64,000 nucleotides of DNA from Gammaproteobacteria bacterium (GTDB lineage: Bacteria; Pseudomonadota; Gammaproteobacteria; Steroidobacterales; Rariloculaceae): NCBI GenBank assembly GCA_022825505.1, contig JAJDWR010000084.1, positions 62,001 through 126,000 of the forward strand. The letters run 5' to 3'. This document shows positions 25,987 through 35,624 of this stretch, piece after piece. The position numbers and the translations under genes are program-made. The notes below the pieces were generated by a model. The model was given only the letters and a program-made list of their open reading frames with translations. It was not told the DNA's origin and searched no databases. How positions within the stretch are numbered: position 1 is the stretch's first letter; each line of letters begins with the position of its first letter.

Positions 25987-27213
25987 ATGAAGACAACGCG
26001 TTTGGTTCAGTCAATGACCGAAGTCGCCGAGGCGCAAGCCCTGATTCTGGAGCGGATGGGCCGGTTGTCTGCCCGGGAAACGCCGCTGGAGGACTGCGCC
26101 GGGGCCGTGCTGCGTGAGACCGTCCACGCCGAACGCGACCAGCCCCCCTTCGACCGGGTTACCATGGACGGTATCGCCATCGACCATGGCGCATGGCAGG
26201 CGGGCCGGCGCCGCTACCGGATAGCGGGTACCCAGGCCGCCGGCGCGCCCGCGATGTCCGTATCCTCGCCCGCTGAATGCGTCGAGATCATGACCGGCGC
26301 CATGCTGCCGCGCGGGACCGACACCGTCATTCCCGTCGAAAGGGTAACGATCGAGGGGGACGAGGCGGTGGTACAGAAGTCGGCCGCGGTGTCCCGGCGC
26401 CAGTTCGTTCATCCGCAGGGATCGGACCGGACCGCCGGGAGCCGGGTCCTGAGCCGGGGGCAACGGATCGGACCGGCGGAGGTGGCGATACTGGCCGGTG
26501 CGGGCCGGGCCCGCGTGCGCACCGCTGAGCCGCCCCGCGTGGCGGTGGTTTCCACCGGCGATGAACTCGTCGAGGCCGGGCAGCCGATCCAGCCCTACAA
26601 GATCCGATCGAGCAACGACCGCGCCATCGAGGCCGCGCTGGTACGCCGCTTCGGGGCGCACGTCACGCGGGCGAGCCTGAAGGACGATCCGGTCGAAATC
26701 CTCGAATCCATTGCGCGGCTGCACGACGGGAACGATGTTGTGGTCCTCACCGGCGGCGTGTCCATGGGCAAGTACGACTTTGTACCCGGCGTGCTCGAAA
26801 GGCTTGGCGTGGAACTGGTCTTTCACCGCATCGAGCAGCGCCCCGGCCGCCCCATGTGGTTCGGCGTCAGCCAGGCGTCCAGGCCTGTGTTCGCCTTGCC
26901 GGGAAATCCGGTTTCCACGCTCGTCTGCCTGATCCGCTACGTGGTGCCGGCGTTGTGGAAGGCCATGGGCGCCGATCCCGAGACGGAGGAATGGGTGCGA
27001 TTGGCGGAGGATGTCAAGTTCCAGGCGGATCTCGCCTGGTTCCTTCCCGTGAAACTGCGCGCTGACCCATCCGGCGCCATGCAGGCGGATCCCCGGCCCA
27101 CCAATACGTCCGGGGACTACGCAGCGCTTGGAGCCACGGACGGCTTCATCGAATTGCCGCGGGGCGCCGACGTTTTTCCTGCCGGTACTCCGGCCCGGCT
27201 GTTCCGCTGGTAG
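25987..27213 (+). CDS. moeA: Molybdopterin molybdenumtransferase
   Basis: 408 residues, standard MoeA length. It inserts molybdate into adenylylated molybdopterin. Motifs are RDQPPFDRVTMDGIAID, ECVEIMTGAMLPRGTDTVIP, VAVVSTGDELVEAGQPIQPY, DVVVLTGGVSMGKYDFVPGV (the GGVSxGxxD loop) and VFALPGNPVSTLVC. It is a stand-alone gene, divergent from the TPR gene, and forms part of the molybdenum cofactor set scattered over this window. Confidence 0.94.
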   Translation: MKTTRLVQSMTEVAEAQALILERMGRLSARETPLEDCAGAVLRETVHAERDQPPFDRVTMDGIAIDHGAWQAGRRRYRIAGTQAAGAPAMSVSSPAECVEIMTGAMLPRGTDTVIPVERVTIEGDEAVVQKSAAVSRRQFVHPQGSDRTAGSRVLSRGQRIGPAEVAILAGAGRARVRTAEPPRVAVVSTGDELVEAGQPIQPYKIRSSNDRAIEAALVRRFGAHVTRASLKDDPVEILESIARLHDGNDVVVLTGGVSMGKYDFVPGVLERLGVELVFHRIEQRPGRPMWFGVSQASRPVFALPGNPVSTLVCLIRYVVPALWKAMGADPETEEWVRLAEDVKFQADLAWFLPVKLRADPSGAMQADPRPTNTSGDYAALGATDGFIELPRGADVFPAGTPARLFRW

Positions 27214-27222
27214 CGGCCGCGC

Positions 27223-28212
27223 TTATCCGGCTGCCCGCGAGTCGCCGAGCAGGGTTCTGACCTGACGCGGTTCGGCGCCGAAATCGGCGGGAACGCCGTG
27301 GTCGAAGTAGCCCAGCCACTCGCCATGGAACTCCTGCCAGCGCGACTCGCGGGGATCGTCGGAGTGGCTCACGGGCAGGAGCCGCACCTCGATGGGACAG
27401 CGCATGTGGTTGACGATGGCGAGTACTGTTCTGGAAGGCACGACGTCGTCATCGAGACCGATACCCACCAGGGTGGGCGCCCGGATCAGGGGAGCGAAAT
27501 TCAGCGAATCGAAGTATCTCAGCGTGCCGGTGACGGCGTCGTGGCGCCAGCGGTACCTTTCCACGTACTGCTTGACCTCGAGCGCCGACCCGCCCAGTGC
27601 CAGGCGCCGCCGCTCCTCGTTCCAGCCGAACGTTGGCTGACCGAGGACGACGAAGTCGCCGCCGCGGCCCACCGCCGCGGCCATGAGCGCCAGGGCGCCG
27701 CCGAAGCTGAAGCCGTACAGGCAAACCGTCCCGGCTTCATCGTCATGGAGTTCCCGGGCGACCCGGACCGCCTGGACATAGTCGGCGACCGCACCGCGCA
27801 GGATGCTGGTGGCCGGGGATTCGATGCCGGTGAGCAGGTATCCGTCCCCGGAAACGGAAATTGCGGAAGCGGAGCGTCCGAATCCCCGGGCGTCGAAACC
27901 GAACACGCTGACTCCCCTGCGCGCCCAGTCGACCCGGTGCTCGTAGCGGTCCCGGTACCCGTGGGCATGCACCACCAGCGGGCACGGCTGCCCCGAGATG
28001 GGGCGCAACAGGTAGCCGCGGATTCGCACACCGCCCAGCGAGGTGTAGGCGATGTGGTGCAGCCTGAGGCCGTCATCCCGGTCCCGGGTCGACAGGATCT
28101 CGGGTTTCGGCGCGATTTCCGCAAGTTCGGCCACCGTGGAGTCCCAAAATCGCAGGAATCCCGGCGGTCTTTCGGTGTTTGGCTTGAAGCGCTCCAGGCC
28201 CTTTATCGACAT
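27223..28212 (-). CDS. Acetyl-xylan-esterase-like alpha/beta hydrolase
   Basis: 329 residues from the ATG at 28212; the open frame continues far upstream only as antisense of the next gene. The AXE1/cephalosporin-C-deacetylase pattern is clear: RIRGYLLRP, the oxyanion VHAHGYRDRYEHRVDWARRG, FGFDARGFGRS, nucleophile VCLYGFSFGGALALMA, acid GIGLDDDVVPSRT and histidine VSHSDD. The cytoplasmic hexamers of this family deacetylate xylo-oligosaccharides or similar compounds; the native substrate is unknown. It converges on moeA and diverges, 48 bp apart, from the cNMP/acyltransferase gene. Confidence 0.85.
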   Translation of the reverse strand: MSIKGLERFKPNTERPPGFLRFWDSTVAELAEIAPKPEILSTRDRDDGLRLHHIAYTSLGGVRIRGYLLRPISGQPCPLVVHAHGYRDRYEHRVDWARRGVSVFGFDARGFGRSASAISVSGDGYLLTGIESPATSILRGAVADYVQAVRVARELHDDEAGTVCLYGFSFGGALALMAAAVGRGGDFVVLGQPTFGWNEERRRLALGGSALEVKQYVERYRWRHDAVTGTLRYFDSLNFAPLIRAPTLVGIGLDDDVVPSRTVLAIVNHMRCPIEVRLLPVSHSDDPRESRWQEFHGEWLGYFDHGVPADFGAEPRQVRTLLGDSRAAG

Positions 28213-28260
28213 CGGGGCTGACGACGTGCGGGCTGGCACGTTTCCTGCTGCACTGAAGGT

Positions 28261-30390
28261 ATGACATCGGCCATCGACGCGTTCCTGGATCACCCGGTCT
28301 GGTGCGATACCCATCGCTCCAGGCTGATTCCCCTGGGCGAGACGGCGCAAGTACGCCGTCACGGCCGCGGGGAGATACTCTTTAAACGATTCCATCCCGC
28401 GGATCAATTGCTGCTGCTGCGCGAGGGATCCGTGGCGCATGAGACCGGCGGTGACAGCGAGGGCGGTTCCTGGCCCATGGGAAACGTGGCCTGGCCCTGG
28501 GCAGCGCTGGGCTGGAGCGGGTTCCTTCCCCAGCGCCGCAACGGCACCACGGCGCGCACCCTGACCCCGGTGGAGCTCGTGAGCTGGGAGCACGACAATC
28601 TCGCAAGGAGCTTTTACTCCGATCCGCTGCTGGCCGTCAGTTTCTTCCGGATCGTGCTGGACAGCGTCCGGCGTCAGTTCGAATGGATCCGCGGCGAGCG
28701 ACTCGCTGCGCAGAGCCGGGGTCCCGTGCACGATCGGCCGCCGGCGGTCGCGGAGCGACACGCCCGGCAGGCGTTTGCGCCCGGCATCATCACGGCACTG
28801 CGGCGCTCGGCTTTTTTCGCGCAGTTCGACGACGCGGCCCTGCAGCGGCTGGCCGCGAACGCCGAACTGACGCGGTGCGATCCCGGGACGGAACTGGTGG
28901 CACAGGGCGAGTTTCTCGATGGGCTCTGGGTGCTGGCCGGAGGCAGCGCCGACAGTTTCTTCTCCACGCGGGAGGTTGACGGCGGCGGCTTGGGCGCCGG
29001 TCATGGCGGAGGCGGGGGGGAGAGCCGGGGCGAAGGCGCAGGGGAAAGCCGGGGTGAAGGCGCGGGCGAGAGCCGGGCTGAAGGCGCAGGGGAAAGCCAG
29101 GGCGAAAACGCAGGAGAAAGCCAGGGCGAACGCCTCGTGCGCTTTCTTTCCCTGCCCGCCAGGGGCGGAGTGGCCGCGGGGGTGCCAACCGTGAATGGCG
29201 GATTCCGGGCGGAAGCCACGGTGCGCGCCGTCTCTCCGTGCTGGTTTTACAGGATTCCAACGGAGTCGATAGAGTCTCTCATCAAGGAGGACCCGGAATT
29301 CGGCCGCAGTTTTGCGCAACGTCAACTGACGCGGCTGTCCCACCTCATCGCCGCCGCCAGGGTGCCGAAGCCCAGTGCGGACGAAGAACCGGAAATCGTC
29401 GCGCTCAAATCCGTGCTTCACCAGAACCAGGCACGAATCCCCGTCACCTCGGAACTGCACAAGGTCCCTCACCTGCTCGCGCACCGGTTGACCACCCGCA
29501 GTGCGCTTGCGAGCCTTGGCAACGTGCGGGGTACCGGAAGCTACGCGGAGCGCGCCGTCGCGCGGGTCTGTTCGGACATGCTCGCCGGTGTGCAGGCGGA
29601 GGTCGGATTCTACGAGGAGGTTCTGAATGCGTACGCGGCGGTCACGGACGTCCCGGAAGACTCCAGCCCCGCGGAATTGCGCGGCCGTTGCGACCGGATC
29701 ATGAACATGGCGTTCAGCCACCTGAGAACGGAGATTCGCGGCAGGGAGCATCTGCCGGAATCTCCGGGTCACATCGCGATCATCAACCACCTGTGTTGTC
29801 CGGCGTACTATCAATTGCCGAACGATTACCATTTTTCGTTCGATACGGCGTTCGTCAGCGTGCTGCTCCGTACGGCCTACGGGGAGTCTCCGGTGCGCGT
29901 GGTCCGTCAGAGTCCGGGCGTGGAGTACGGTCACAACCTGTTCTACAGCCGGCTCGGTCACATCACGGTACCGACGCTTGAATCGGGTATCGAAACTACT
30001 TCGCCCGATGAGCTGGAGCGGCTGCGGCGCGAGGCGGCAGAAGAATTTTTCCGGCAGGGCCGGGCGGCCATCCGGCGCGGGGAGAATGTCCTGATTTGTC
30101 CGGAGGGGCAATGCCAGAAGTCGGTGAATTCCCCGGCGCGGTTCTACAGCGGTGCCTTCCGCCTGGCCTTGAAGACCGAACCGGAGCCGTACATCGTCCC
30201 CATCGCCATCGCAGGGTTCGACCGCCGCTTCAAGGACGTCAGACTGGTCGCCCTGGTCCAGCCACCTTTCCTTCTCTCGGAAGCCATGGCCCGGCAGGGT
30301 ACCGACGATCTGCGCGAATTCCTGGACGACTATCGCGCAAGGTTCGCGTCTGCCGTCAAGGATGCGCAGCGGTTGAGCCGGCGCGCTTGA
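28261..30390 (+). CDS. Cyclic-nucleotide-domain / PlsC-like acyltransferase fusion
   Basis: 709 residues. The N-terminal half looks like two cNMP-binding (Crp-type) barrels (GRGEILFKRFHPADQLLLLR around residue 40; FAQFDDAALQRLAANAEL with LWVLAGGS around residues 190-240). The second barrel is interrupted by a glycine/glutamate-rich repeat from residue 254. The C-terminal part resembles glycerolipid acyltransferases: INHLCCPAYYQ (H510 at the catalytic histidine position) and ICPEGQC (E615). The usual HxxxxD reads HLCCPA, so the aspartate is missing. Activity is therefore uncertain. A ligand-gated acyltransferase is the simplest reading. Confidence 0.7.
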   Translation: MTSAIDAFLDHPVWCDTHRSRLIPLGETAQVRRHGRGEILFKRFHPADQLLLLREGSVAHETGGDSEGGSWPMGNVAWPWAALGWSGFLPQRRNGTTARTLTPVELVSWEHDNLARSFYSDPLLAVSFFRIVLDSVRRQFEWIRGERLAAQSRGPVHDRPPAVAERHARQAFAPGIITALRRSAFFAQFDDAALQRLAANAELTRCDPGTELVAQGEFLDGLWVLAGGSADSFFSTREVDGGGLGAGHGGGGGESRGEGAGESRGEGAGESRAEGAGESQGENAGESQGERLVRFLSLPARGGVAAGVPTVNGGFRAEATVRAVSPCWFYRIPTESIESLIKEDPEFGRSFAQRQLTRLSHLIAAARVPKPSADEEPEIVALKSVLHQNQARIPVTSELHKVPHLLAHRLTTRSALASLGNVRGTGSYAERAVARVCSDMLAGVQAEVGFYEEVLNAYAAVTDVPEDSSPAELRGRCDRIMNMAFSHLRTEIRGREHLPESPGHIAIINHLCCPAYYQLPNDYHFSFDTAFVSVLLRTAYGESPVRVVRQSPGVEYGHNLFYSRLGHITVPTLESGIETTSPDELERLRREAAEEFFRQGRAAIRRGENVLICPEGQCQKSVNSPARFYSGAFRLALKTEPEPYIVPIAIAGFDRRFKDVRLVALVQPPFLLSEAMARQGTDDLREFLDDYRARFASAVKDAQRLSRRA
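29020..29137 (+). repeat. 24-bp coding tandem repeat, about five units
   Basis: Five near-copies of a 24-bp unit encode ESRGEGAG, ESRGEGAG, ESRAEGAG, ESQGENAG and ESQGER. They sit inside the second predicted cNMP-binding barrel of the fusion gene, probably in a surface loop. Such a repeat could vary in copy number by slippage without changing frame. Confidence 0.9.
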
Positions 30391-30450
30391 GTTGCAGTAC
30401 GACAGTAATGCCTTCGGGATTCGTCGGCTCTGGGTAGCCGGGCGATGGAG

Positions 30451-31515
30451 TCAATCCGCGGCCGTCAACGTCTTGCCCGATGCGCCGGCGAGCACGGCAT
30501 GCATTTCCGCCAACAGCGACAGTGCGATGGATTCCGGGTCGTCGGCGCCGATGTCCAGGCCCACCGGGCCCTTCAATCGACCCTGCAGCCTCTCGCCGGC
30601 GGCACCGAGCGCTGACAGCAGTCGCTCGCGGCGGTCCTTCGGGCCCAACACGCCCAGGTAGCCTGCCTGTACATCGGCAAGCTGCTCCAGGTAGGCCTGG
30701 TCGGTCATCAGGTGATGGCTCATGACGATGATGGCATCGAAGCGGTCCGGTTCCACTTCGCGGCTCATCCGCCCAGGATCGATCAGCCGGGCGTCTTCGG
30801 CCGCGTCGAATTCGCCTTTTTCCAGGTAGGCGGGGCGGTGATCGGCGACCGTGACCCGCCAGCCCAGTTCCGCCGCCATGTTGACCACGGGCACGGCGTC
30901 CAGGCCGGCGCCGAGGACCAGCAGCCGCCGGACGGGCTTGATGGGCGCGTAGAGCACGGCCGCGCCATCTGACTCCCTGCGGTACATGGCGCTGCCGGCC
31001 GCGCGGGCGTCGCGGCATCCCGGCACCAGGCGTTGCTGTGACCCGGACTGCGGTTCGCCGCCGTTCCAGACCAGCGTCGTACCCGGCGGGAGCCCGTCCC
31101 CGCCGTCGCCGGCAATGACCGTAGCCACCACGGCCGGGGTTGCCTCCAGCAGCCCCCGGGCGATGTCCGAGAAGGGCTGATAATCCTCCGCTTCCGTCAG
31201 GGGTTGCAGGAAGACGCGGATGAGCCCGTTGCAACCCACGCCCAGGCCCCACAGGTCATCGGCTTCGTCGCGCATGTCGAAACTGATCGCAAGCGGCTCG
31301 CCGGATTCCATGACGCTGCGGGCGCGCTCGGCCAGGTCGCCCTCCAGGCAGCCCCCGCTCACCAGGCCCTGGTAGTCGCCGTTGGCGGCGATCAGTATCC
31401 GGTGGCCGGCCTTGCTGTAGGTGGAACCGATGGTTTCGTACACCGTCGCAAGGACCATGGGTTCGCCGGACCGGCGCCAGCGTTCAAAGGTTCGTATGAG
31501 CCCGCGGGTGCTCAT
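30451..31515 (-). CDS. XdhC-family molybdenum hydroxylase maturation protein
   Basis: 354 residues. The N-terminal XdhC_CoxI domain has AGHRILIAANGDYQGLVSGG and GCLEGDLAERARSVM. The C-terminal Rossmann domain has LVLGAGLDAVPVVNMAAELGW, IIVMSHHLMTDQAYLEQL and YLGVLGPKDRRERLL. XdhC binds the molybdenum cofactor, promotes its sulfuration and delivers it to xanthine-dehydrogenase-type enzymes. Together with the mocA-like gene this implies that such an enzyme exists elsewhere on the chromosome. Its ATG at 31515 overlaps the lipase stop (ATGA). Confidence 0.88.
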   Translation of the reverse strand: MSTRGLIRTFERWRRSGEPMVLATVYETIGSTYSKAGHRILIAANGDYQGLVSGGCLEGDLAERARSVMESGEPLAISFDMRDEADDLWGLGVGCNGLIRVFLQPLTEAEDYQPFSDIARGLLEATPAVVATVIAGDGGDGLPPGTTLVWNGGEPQSGSQQRLVPGCRDARAAGSAMYRRESDGAAVLYAPIKPVRRLLVLGAGLDAVPVVNMAAELGWRVTVADHRPAYLEKGEFDAAEDARLIDPGRMSREVEPDRFDAIIVMSHHLMTDQAYLEQLADVQAGYLGVLGPKDRRERLLSALGAAGERLQGRLKGPVGLDIGADDPESIALSLLAEMHAVLAGASGKTLTAAD

Positions 31516-32324
31516 TCGGCTTCGTCCTCCTCCTCTTCCGGCAGGAAGCGGCCGTTCTCGAGGAACGCGATCACCTGCTCAAATACGTCTCCGTCCGTCA
31601 GGATGAACGTATGGGTTTCGTCGACGGCGAGAAAGTCCCGCATCTCCTCAAGGCGTGCACTGTCCAGGCTGACCTTGCCGTCGTTGGGTTCGGGCAGCGG
31701 CGCAGATTGCTGCAGTAACGCGTCGAGGCCCGTGCGGGTGCCCGCGATGATGCCGATCTCGACATCCACGGGACCCAGATTGCTCGGCACGCTGTCGGCG
31801 CCGGTACCCAACTGCAGCGCGGCGGGACCCATGACGGCAAACCACGGATCGTCGGCGAATTCGTCGATCAGTTCGCTGCCGTTGTTGGGCGGACCCAGCA
31901 TCACCATACGGCTGCCGTGGGGTACGTCGTGATCCTGCAGGTAATGACGTACCAGGATCCCTCCCAGCGAGTGGGCGACGAAGTGGACTGGCGCATCCGG
32001 AGCCGACGCGCACTTCGCCAGGGCCTCCGCGACATGCGTGCCGGAAAGCGCCTCGATCGGCTGGGCGAGCGAGGGGTAACCCTGGTTCACCGTCCGGTAC
32101 CCCTCGAGGTCCAGGGCGAATTTCAGCGGCAGCATGGACAGGGGCGTGCGGCCGAGTCCGTGCAGCAGGATCACGCAGGTCTCGGGATCCGCAGGCGTTG
32201 CGATGGATGGCGCCAGGGCGATGGCCGCAGCCATCAGAAGCGGCAATCGCCGGAGCGGCCGGCCTCCCCGGGTTCCGGCCTCATGCCTTCCCTGTGCCGG
32301 CGATCCGTGCAGGACGGTAGTCAT
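31512..32324 (-). CDS. Exported alpha/beta hydrolase (lipase-like)
   Basis: 270 residues with a signal peptide (LPLLMAAAIALAPSIATPA). Motifs are VILLHGLGRTPLSM (oxyanion), VHFVAHSLGGILVRHYL (GxSxG nucleophile) and a histidine near the C-terminus (VDETHTFIL). It resembles small triacylglycerol-lipase or PGAP1-like hydrolases. The C-terminus is acidic (EEEEDEAE). The ATG at 32324 follows otsA by 18 bp, so it may be co-transcribed with the trehalose genes and xdhC. Substrate unknown. Confidence 0.82.
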   Translation of the reverse strand: MTTVLHGSPAQGRHEAGTRGGRPLRRLPLLMAAAIALAPSIATPADPETCVILLHGLGRTPLSMLPLKFALDLEGYRTVNQGYPSLAQPIEALSGTHVAEALAKCASAPDAPVHFVAHSLGGILVRHYLQDHDVPHGSRMVMLGPPNNGSELIDEFADDPWFAVMGPAALQLGTGADSVPSNLGPVDVEIGIIAGTRTGLDALLQQSAPLPEPNDGKVSLDSARLEEMRDFLAVDETHTFILTDGDVFEQVIAFLENGRFLPEEEEDEAE

Positions 32325-32342
32325 CGTTTCGTGGCGCTCCGG

Positions 32343-33731
32343 TCAACCATGCGTTGCGTGTGCGCGCTGGAGCGATTCGATGAATCGGCTGCACCAGGCA
32401 TGGATATCGTTGCGCTGCAGTATTTCGATCATGGACTGGAACCGTTCCCGCCGCTCCCCGACGCGCATTTCGACGGCCTGTTGCATGCCGTCGGCGACGC
32501 CCTCGCGGTCATAGGGATTGACCAACACGGCTCCGGTGAGTTCCTGGGCCGCACCCGCCAGCGTCGACAGCACCAGCACGCCCGGGTCGTCCGGATCCTG
32601 CGTGGCCAGGTATTCCTTGGCGACCAGGTTCATGCCGTCGCGAATGGGCGTGACCAGGCCGATATCCGTCAGCCTCAGCAGCGACATCAGCACGCCGCGG
32701 TCGTAGGCGCGGTTGAGGTAGCGGATGGGTACCCAGTCCATCTCGGCAAAGCGCCCGTTGATGTTGCCGGACGTGCGCTCCAGGTCCTCGCGGATCGCGT
32801 CGTAGGCCCGTACGCCGGTCCGGGTGGGCGGGGCAATCTGCAGGAAGACGACTTGCCCGCGATTGGTCGGGTATTTTTTCAGCAACCGCTGGAATGAACG
32901 AAAACGCAGTTCCAGCCCCTTGCTGTAGTCCAGCCGGTCGACGCCCATGATTAGTTTGCGTTCCCGCAGGCTGTCGGTCAGTCGGTGGACGCGGCGGTCG
33001 TCGAGGTTCTTCGCGGCCAGGCGGCGGCAATCGTCCACATCCACGCCAATGGGGAAGACGTCCGCCTGGAAGGTTCGCCCGTAGGCTTCAACGCGCCGGT
33101 CGGTCAGCAGCCGCCCGCCGATCTCGGGTTGCCCCATGGAATCCTGGAAGGCACGCAGGTCGGTCTCCGTCTGAAACCCGATCACGTCGTAGGACGACAA
33201 TGAGCGCAGCAGGTGTTCGTACGGGGGAAGCGCGCGCAGGGCATCGAAACCGGGGAAGGGCACGTGGAGAAAGAACCCGATCGGGTTGGTCACGCCGGCC
33301 CGGCGCAGTTCCGTGGCCAGGGGGATCAGGTGATAGTCATGCACCCAGATGATGTCGTTGGGCTCAAGGAGCGGGACGAGCTTGCGGGCGAAGAGTTCGT
33401 TCACCCGGCAATAGGCGTCGTACTGGAATCGCCGGAAGGAAAAGAATCCGAGCATGTAGTGGCACAGCGGCCAGAGGCTGTTGTTGGAGAAACCGTTGTA
33501 ATAGTTCTCGAAGTCCTGTCGCTTGAGATCGATGGTGGCGTAGGTGATGCGCCCGCGGGTTTCGAGGACGGGGTCGCGCGGGTCCTGCCGGGTCTTCTTG
33601 CCGCTCCAGCCGAACCAGATGCCGCCCTGCTCTTCCAGCGCCGCCAGTACGCCGACGGCGAGCCCGCCTGCGACCTTGCCGGCCGTGGGAATAGCCACGC
33701 GGTTGGAGACTGCGATCAATCTGCCCTGCAT
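32343..33731 (-). CDS. otsA: Trehalose-6-phosphate synthase
   Basis: 462 residues, GT20 family. It joins UDP-glucose and glucose-6-phosphate. Landmarks are RLIAVSNRVAIP, WPLCHYMLGFFSFRRFQYDA, IIWVHDYHLIPLATELRR, PIGFFLHVPFPGFDALRALP, IMGVDRLDYSKGLELR and RDGMNLVAKEYLATQ, all intact. ATG at 33731. It is the third gene of the otsB-GH15-otsA cluster, 105 bp after the GH15 stop. Trehalose here would protect against osmotic or desiccation stress. Confidence 0.95.
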   Translation of the reverse strand: MQGRLIAVSNRVAIPTAGKVAGGLAVGVLAALEEQGGIWFGWSGKKTRQDPRDPVLETRGRITYATIDLKRQDFENYYNGFSNNSLWPLCHYMLGFFSFRRFQYDAYCRVNELFARKLVPLLEPNDIIWVHDYHLIPLATELRRAGVTNPIGFFLHVPFPGFDALRALPPYEHLLRSLSSYDVIGFQTETDLRAFQDSMGQPEIGGRLLTDRRVEAYGRTFQADVFPIGVDVDDCRRLAAKNLDDRRVHRLTDSLRERKLIMGVDRLDYSKGLELRFRSFQRLLKKYPTNRGQVVFLQIAPPTRTGVRAYDAIREDLERTSGNINGRFAEMDWVPIRYLNRAYDRGVLMSLLRLTDIGLVTPIRDGMNLVAKEYLATQDPDDPGVLVLSTLAGAAQELTGAVLVNPYDREGVADGMQQAVEMRVGERRERFQSMIEILQRNDIHAWCSRFIESLQRAHATHG

Positions 33732-33836
33732 GTCCTGCGTCCTACGTACTACGTACCGTTCGCGTTTGCCACCGTCCGCCTCGGGCGAAACCCGTGCGGC
33801 CGGGAGCCCGGGCCGGCAGTCCGGGCACCGCCCGCG

Positions 33837-35624
33837 TCACAGCGCTTCCTCCCAGGAGCGGCTCAGGCGCATGGCGCCGTTCACGATACCCACCATGCTG
33901 TAGGTCTGCGGGAAGTTGCCCCAGAGTTCGCCGGTATCGGGGTCCAGGTCTTCCGAGAGCAGGCCCAGATCGTTGCGCCTCTCCAGCATGTTGCAGAAGA
34001 GTTCCCGGGCTTCCCGGCGGCGTCCCACCGCCGCGAGGGCATCAATGTACCAGAACGTGCAGATATTGAAGGCGGTTTCGGGCATCCCGAAGTCGTCCGG
34101 ATTGGCGTAACGGAACATGTAGTGGCCCTGGCGCAGTTCGCTCTCCACCGCCTCCAGGGTGCCCACGAACCGGGGGTCCCGGGCGTGGACGAAGCCCAGG
34201 TCAGCCAGCGTCAGCAGGCTCGCATCCAGCGTGTTGCCGCCGAAGGTGCCCATGAAGGTCTCCCTTTCGCCGTTCCAGGCCGCCGCGGAGATATTCTTGT
34301 GCAATCTGGCGGCGGTCCCCGTCCAGTGTTCGGCGCGGCCGCTGAGGTTCAGGTGTCGGGCGATTCTCGCCAGCCGGTCGCACGCCGCCCAGCACATGGC
34401 GCTGGAGTAGGTATGCACTTCCTGCCGCCCCCGATACTCCCACAGCCCTGCATCGGGCTGATCGAACAGTTCCACGGCGCGGCCGCCCAGCGCCTCCAGC
34501 CGCTCGAACTCCTGGCGCCCGCCCTGGCGCGCCAGCCGGCCATCGAAGAACTGCTGGGTCGCAGCCAGCACCACGGCGCCGTAGACGTCGTTCTGGATCT
34601 GCCGGTAGGCCTGGTTGCCGACGCGGACCGGGCCCATGCCGCGGTACCCGGGAAGCGATTCGACGGTCCGCTCCTCCAGCCGCGCCCGCCCGGAGACACC
34701 GTAGACGGGCTGGAGCTGTTCCGGGCTGCCCAGTTCGCCGACGATGTTGTTCAGGTAGCCCAGGAACGCCTCCATGGTCTTGGTGACGCCCAGCCGGTTG
34801 AGCGCCCTGACCACGTAGTAGCTGTCCCGCAGCCAGCAGAATCGGTAGTCCCAGTTGCGGCCGCTGTGGGCGGCTTCGGGAATCGACGTGGTGAGCGCCG
34901 CCAGTACCGCGCCGGTGTCTTCGTAGGTGCAGAGCTTGAGGGCGATCGCCGCTCGAATGACTTCGTCCTGCCACTCGAAGGGCACCGAGAGGCCGCGCAC
35001 CCAGCCGTGCCAGTACCGCCGGGTTTCTTCCAGCATCTCCTGGCTGATCTTGTTCGGGTGTTCGGGAATGGTCTCGTCCGCGCCGAGGATCAGGCTGAGG
35101 GGTTCCTCGAGCACGATGGCGCGTTCCTCGAGAACGGAGGTCAACGAGGCATTCGTGGTCAGCCGCAGGGTGAACCGGCTGTCCACGTAACGAATGTGAT
35201 TGCTGCCGTAGGTGACTTCGGCGCGCTCGTGGCCATAATTGGCGGCGGGACGCAGGCGGATGCGCACGGTCGGACTCCCGGACAGCGGCGTGATCCGTCG
35301 CATGACCATGATGGGGCGGAACGTCCGGCCGAACTGTTCGTAGCGCGGCGCGAAATCCTCGATGCGCACGCCGCCTCCCGACTTGTCGTACAGCGTGGTG
35401 ACGAGGATGGCCGTGTTGCCGTCGTAGGCCTGCTCGCTGCGGTCGAGATCCAGGAGCTCCACGGCAAAGAACCCCGTCTCGGCCTCCCCGACGCCGCCCA
35501 GCAGCGAGCAGAATGCCGGGTCGCTGTCCACGCGCGGGAAACAGCCCCAGACGAACCGGCCGAGAGGATCGACCAGCACGCCCACCTGGCAGTTTCCGAT
35601 GAGGCCGAGGTTCAGGGTGCTCAT
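33837..35624 (-). CDS. Glycoside hydrolase family 15 protein
   Basis: 595 residues from the ATG at 35624, which shares one base with the otsB stop (TAATG). The N-terminal beta-sandwich begins LGLIGNCQVGVLVDPLGRFV; the (alpha/alpha)6 barrel carries GRNWDYRFCWLRDSYYVVRA and the catalytic glutamate region GLLSEDLDPDTGELWGNFPQ. GH15 includes glucoamylases and, in actinobacteria, trehalases. Its position inside the ots operon supports a trehalose or maltodextrin substrate. It has no signal peptide, so it is cytoplasmic. Confidence 0.9.
   Translation of the reverse strand: MSTLNLGLIGNCQVGVLVDPLGRFVWGCFPRVDSDPAFCSLLGGVGEAETGFFAVELLDLDRSEQAYDGNTAILVTTLYDKSGGGVRIEDFAPRYEQFGRTFRPIMVMRRITPLSGSPTVRIRLRPAANYGHERAEVTYGSNHIRYVDSRFTLRLTTNASLTSVLEERAIVLEEPLSLILGADETIPEHPNKISQEMLEETRRYWHGWVRGLSVPFEWQDEVIRAAIALKLCTYEDTGAVLAALTTSIPEAAHSGRNWDYRFCWLRDSYYVVRALNRLGVTKTMEAFLGYLNNIVGELGSPEQLQPVYGVSGRARLEERTVESLPGYRGMGPVRVGNQAYRQIQNDVYGAVVLAATQQFFDGRLARQGGRQEFERLEALGGRAVELFDQPDAGLWEYRGRQEVHTYSSAMCWAACDRLARIARHLNLSGRAEHWTGTAARLHKNISAAAWNGERETFMGTFGGNTLDASLLTLADLGFVHARDPRFVGTLEAVESELRQGHYMFRYANPDDFGMPETAFNICTFWYIDALAAVGRRREARELFCNMLERRNDLGLLSEDLDPDTGELWGNFPQTYSMVGIVNGAMRLSRSWEEAL

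Noticed and set aside
28213..30111. Very long minus-strand open frame continuing upstream of the esterase gene
   Set aside because: It is antisense to the cNMP/acyltransferase gene and has low-complexity, arginine- and histidine-rich composition; the real esterase starts at 28212.
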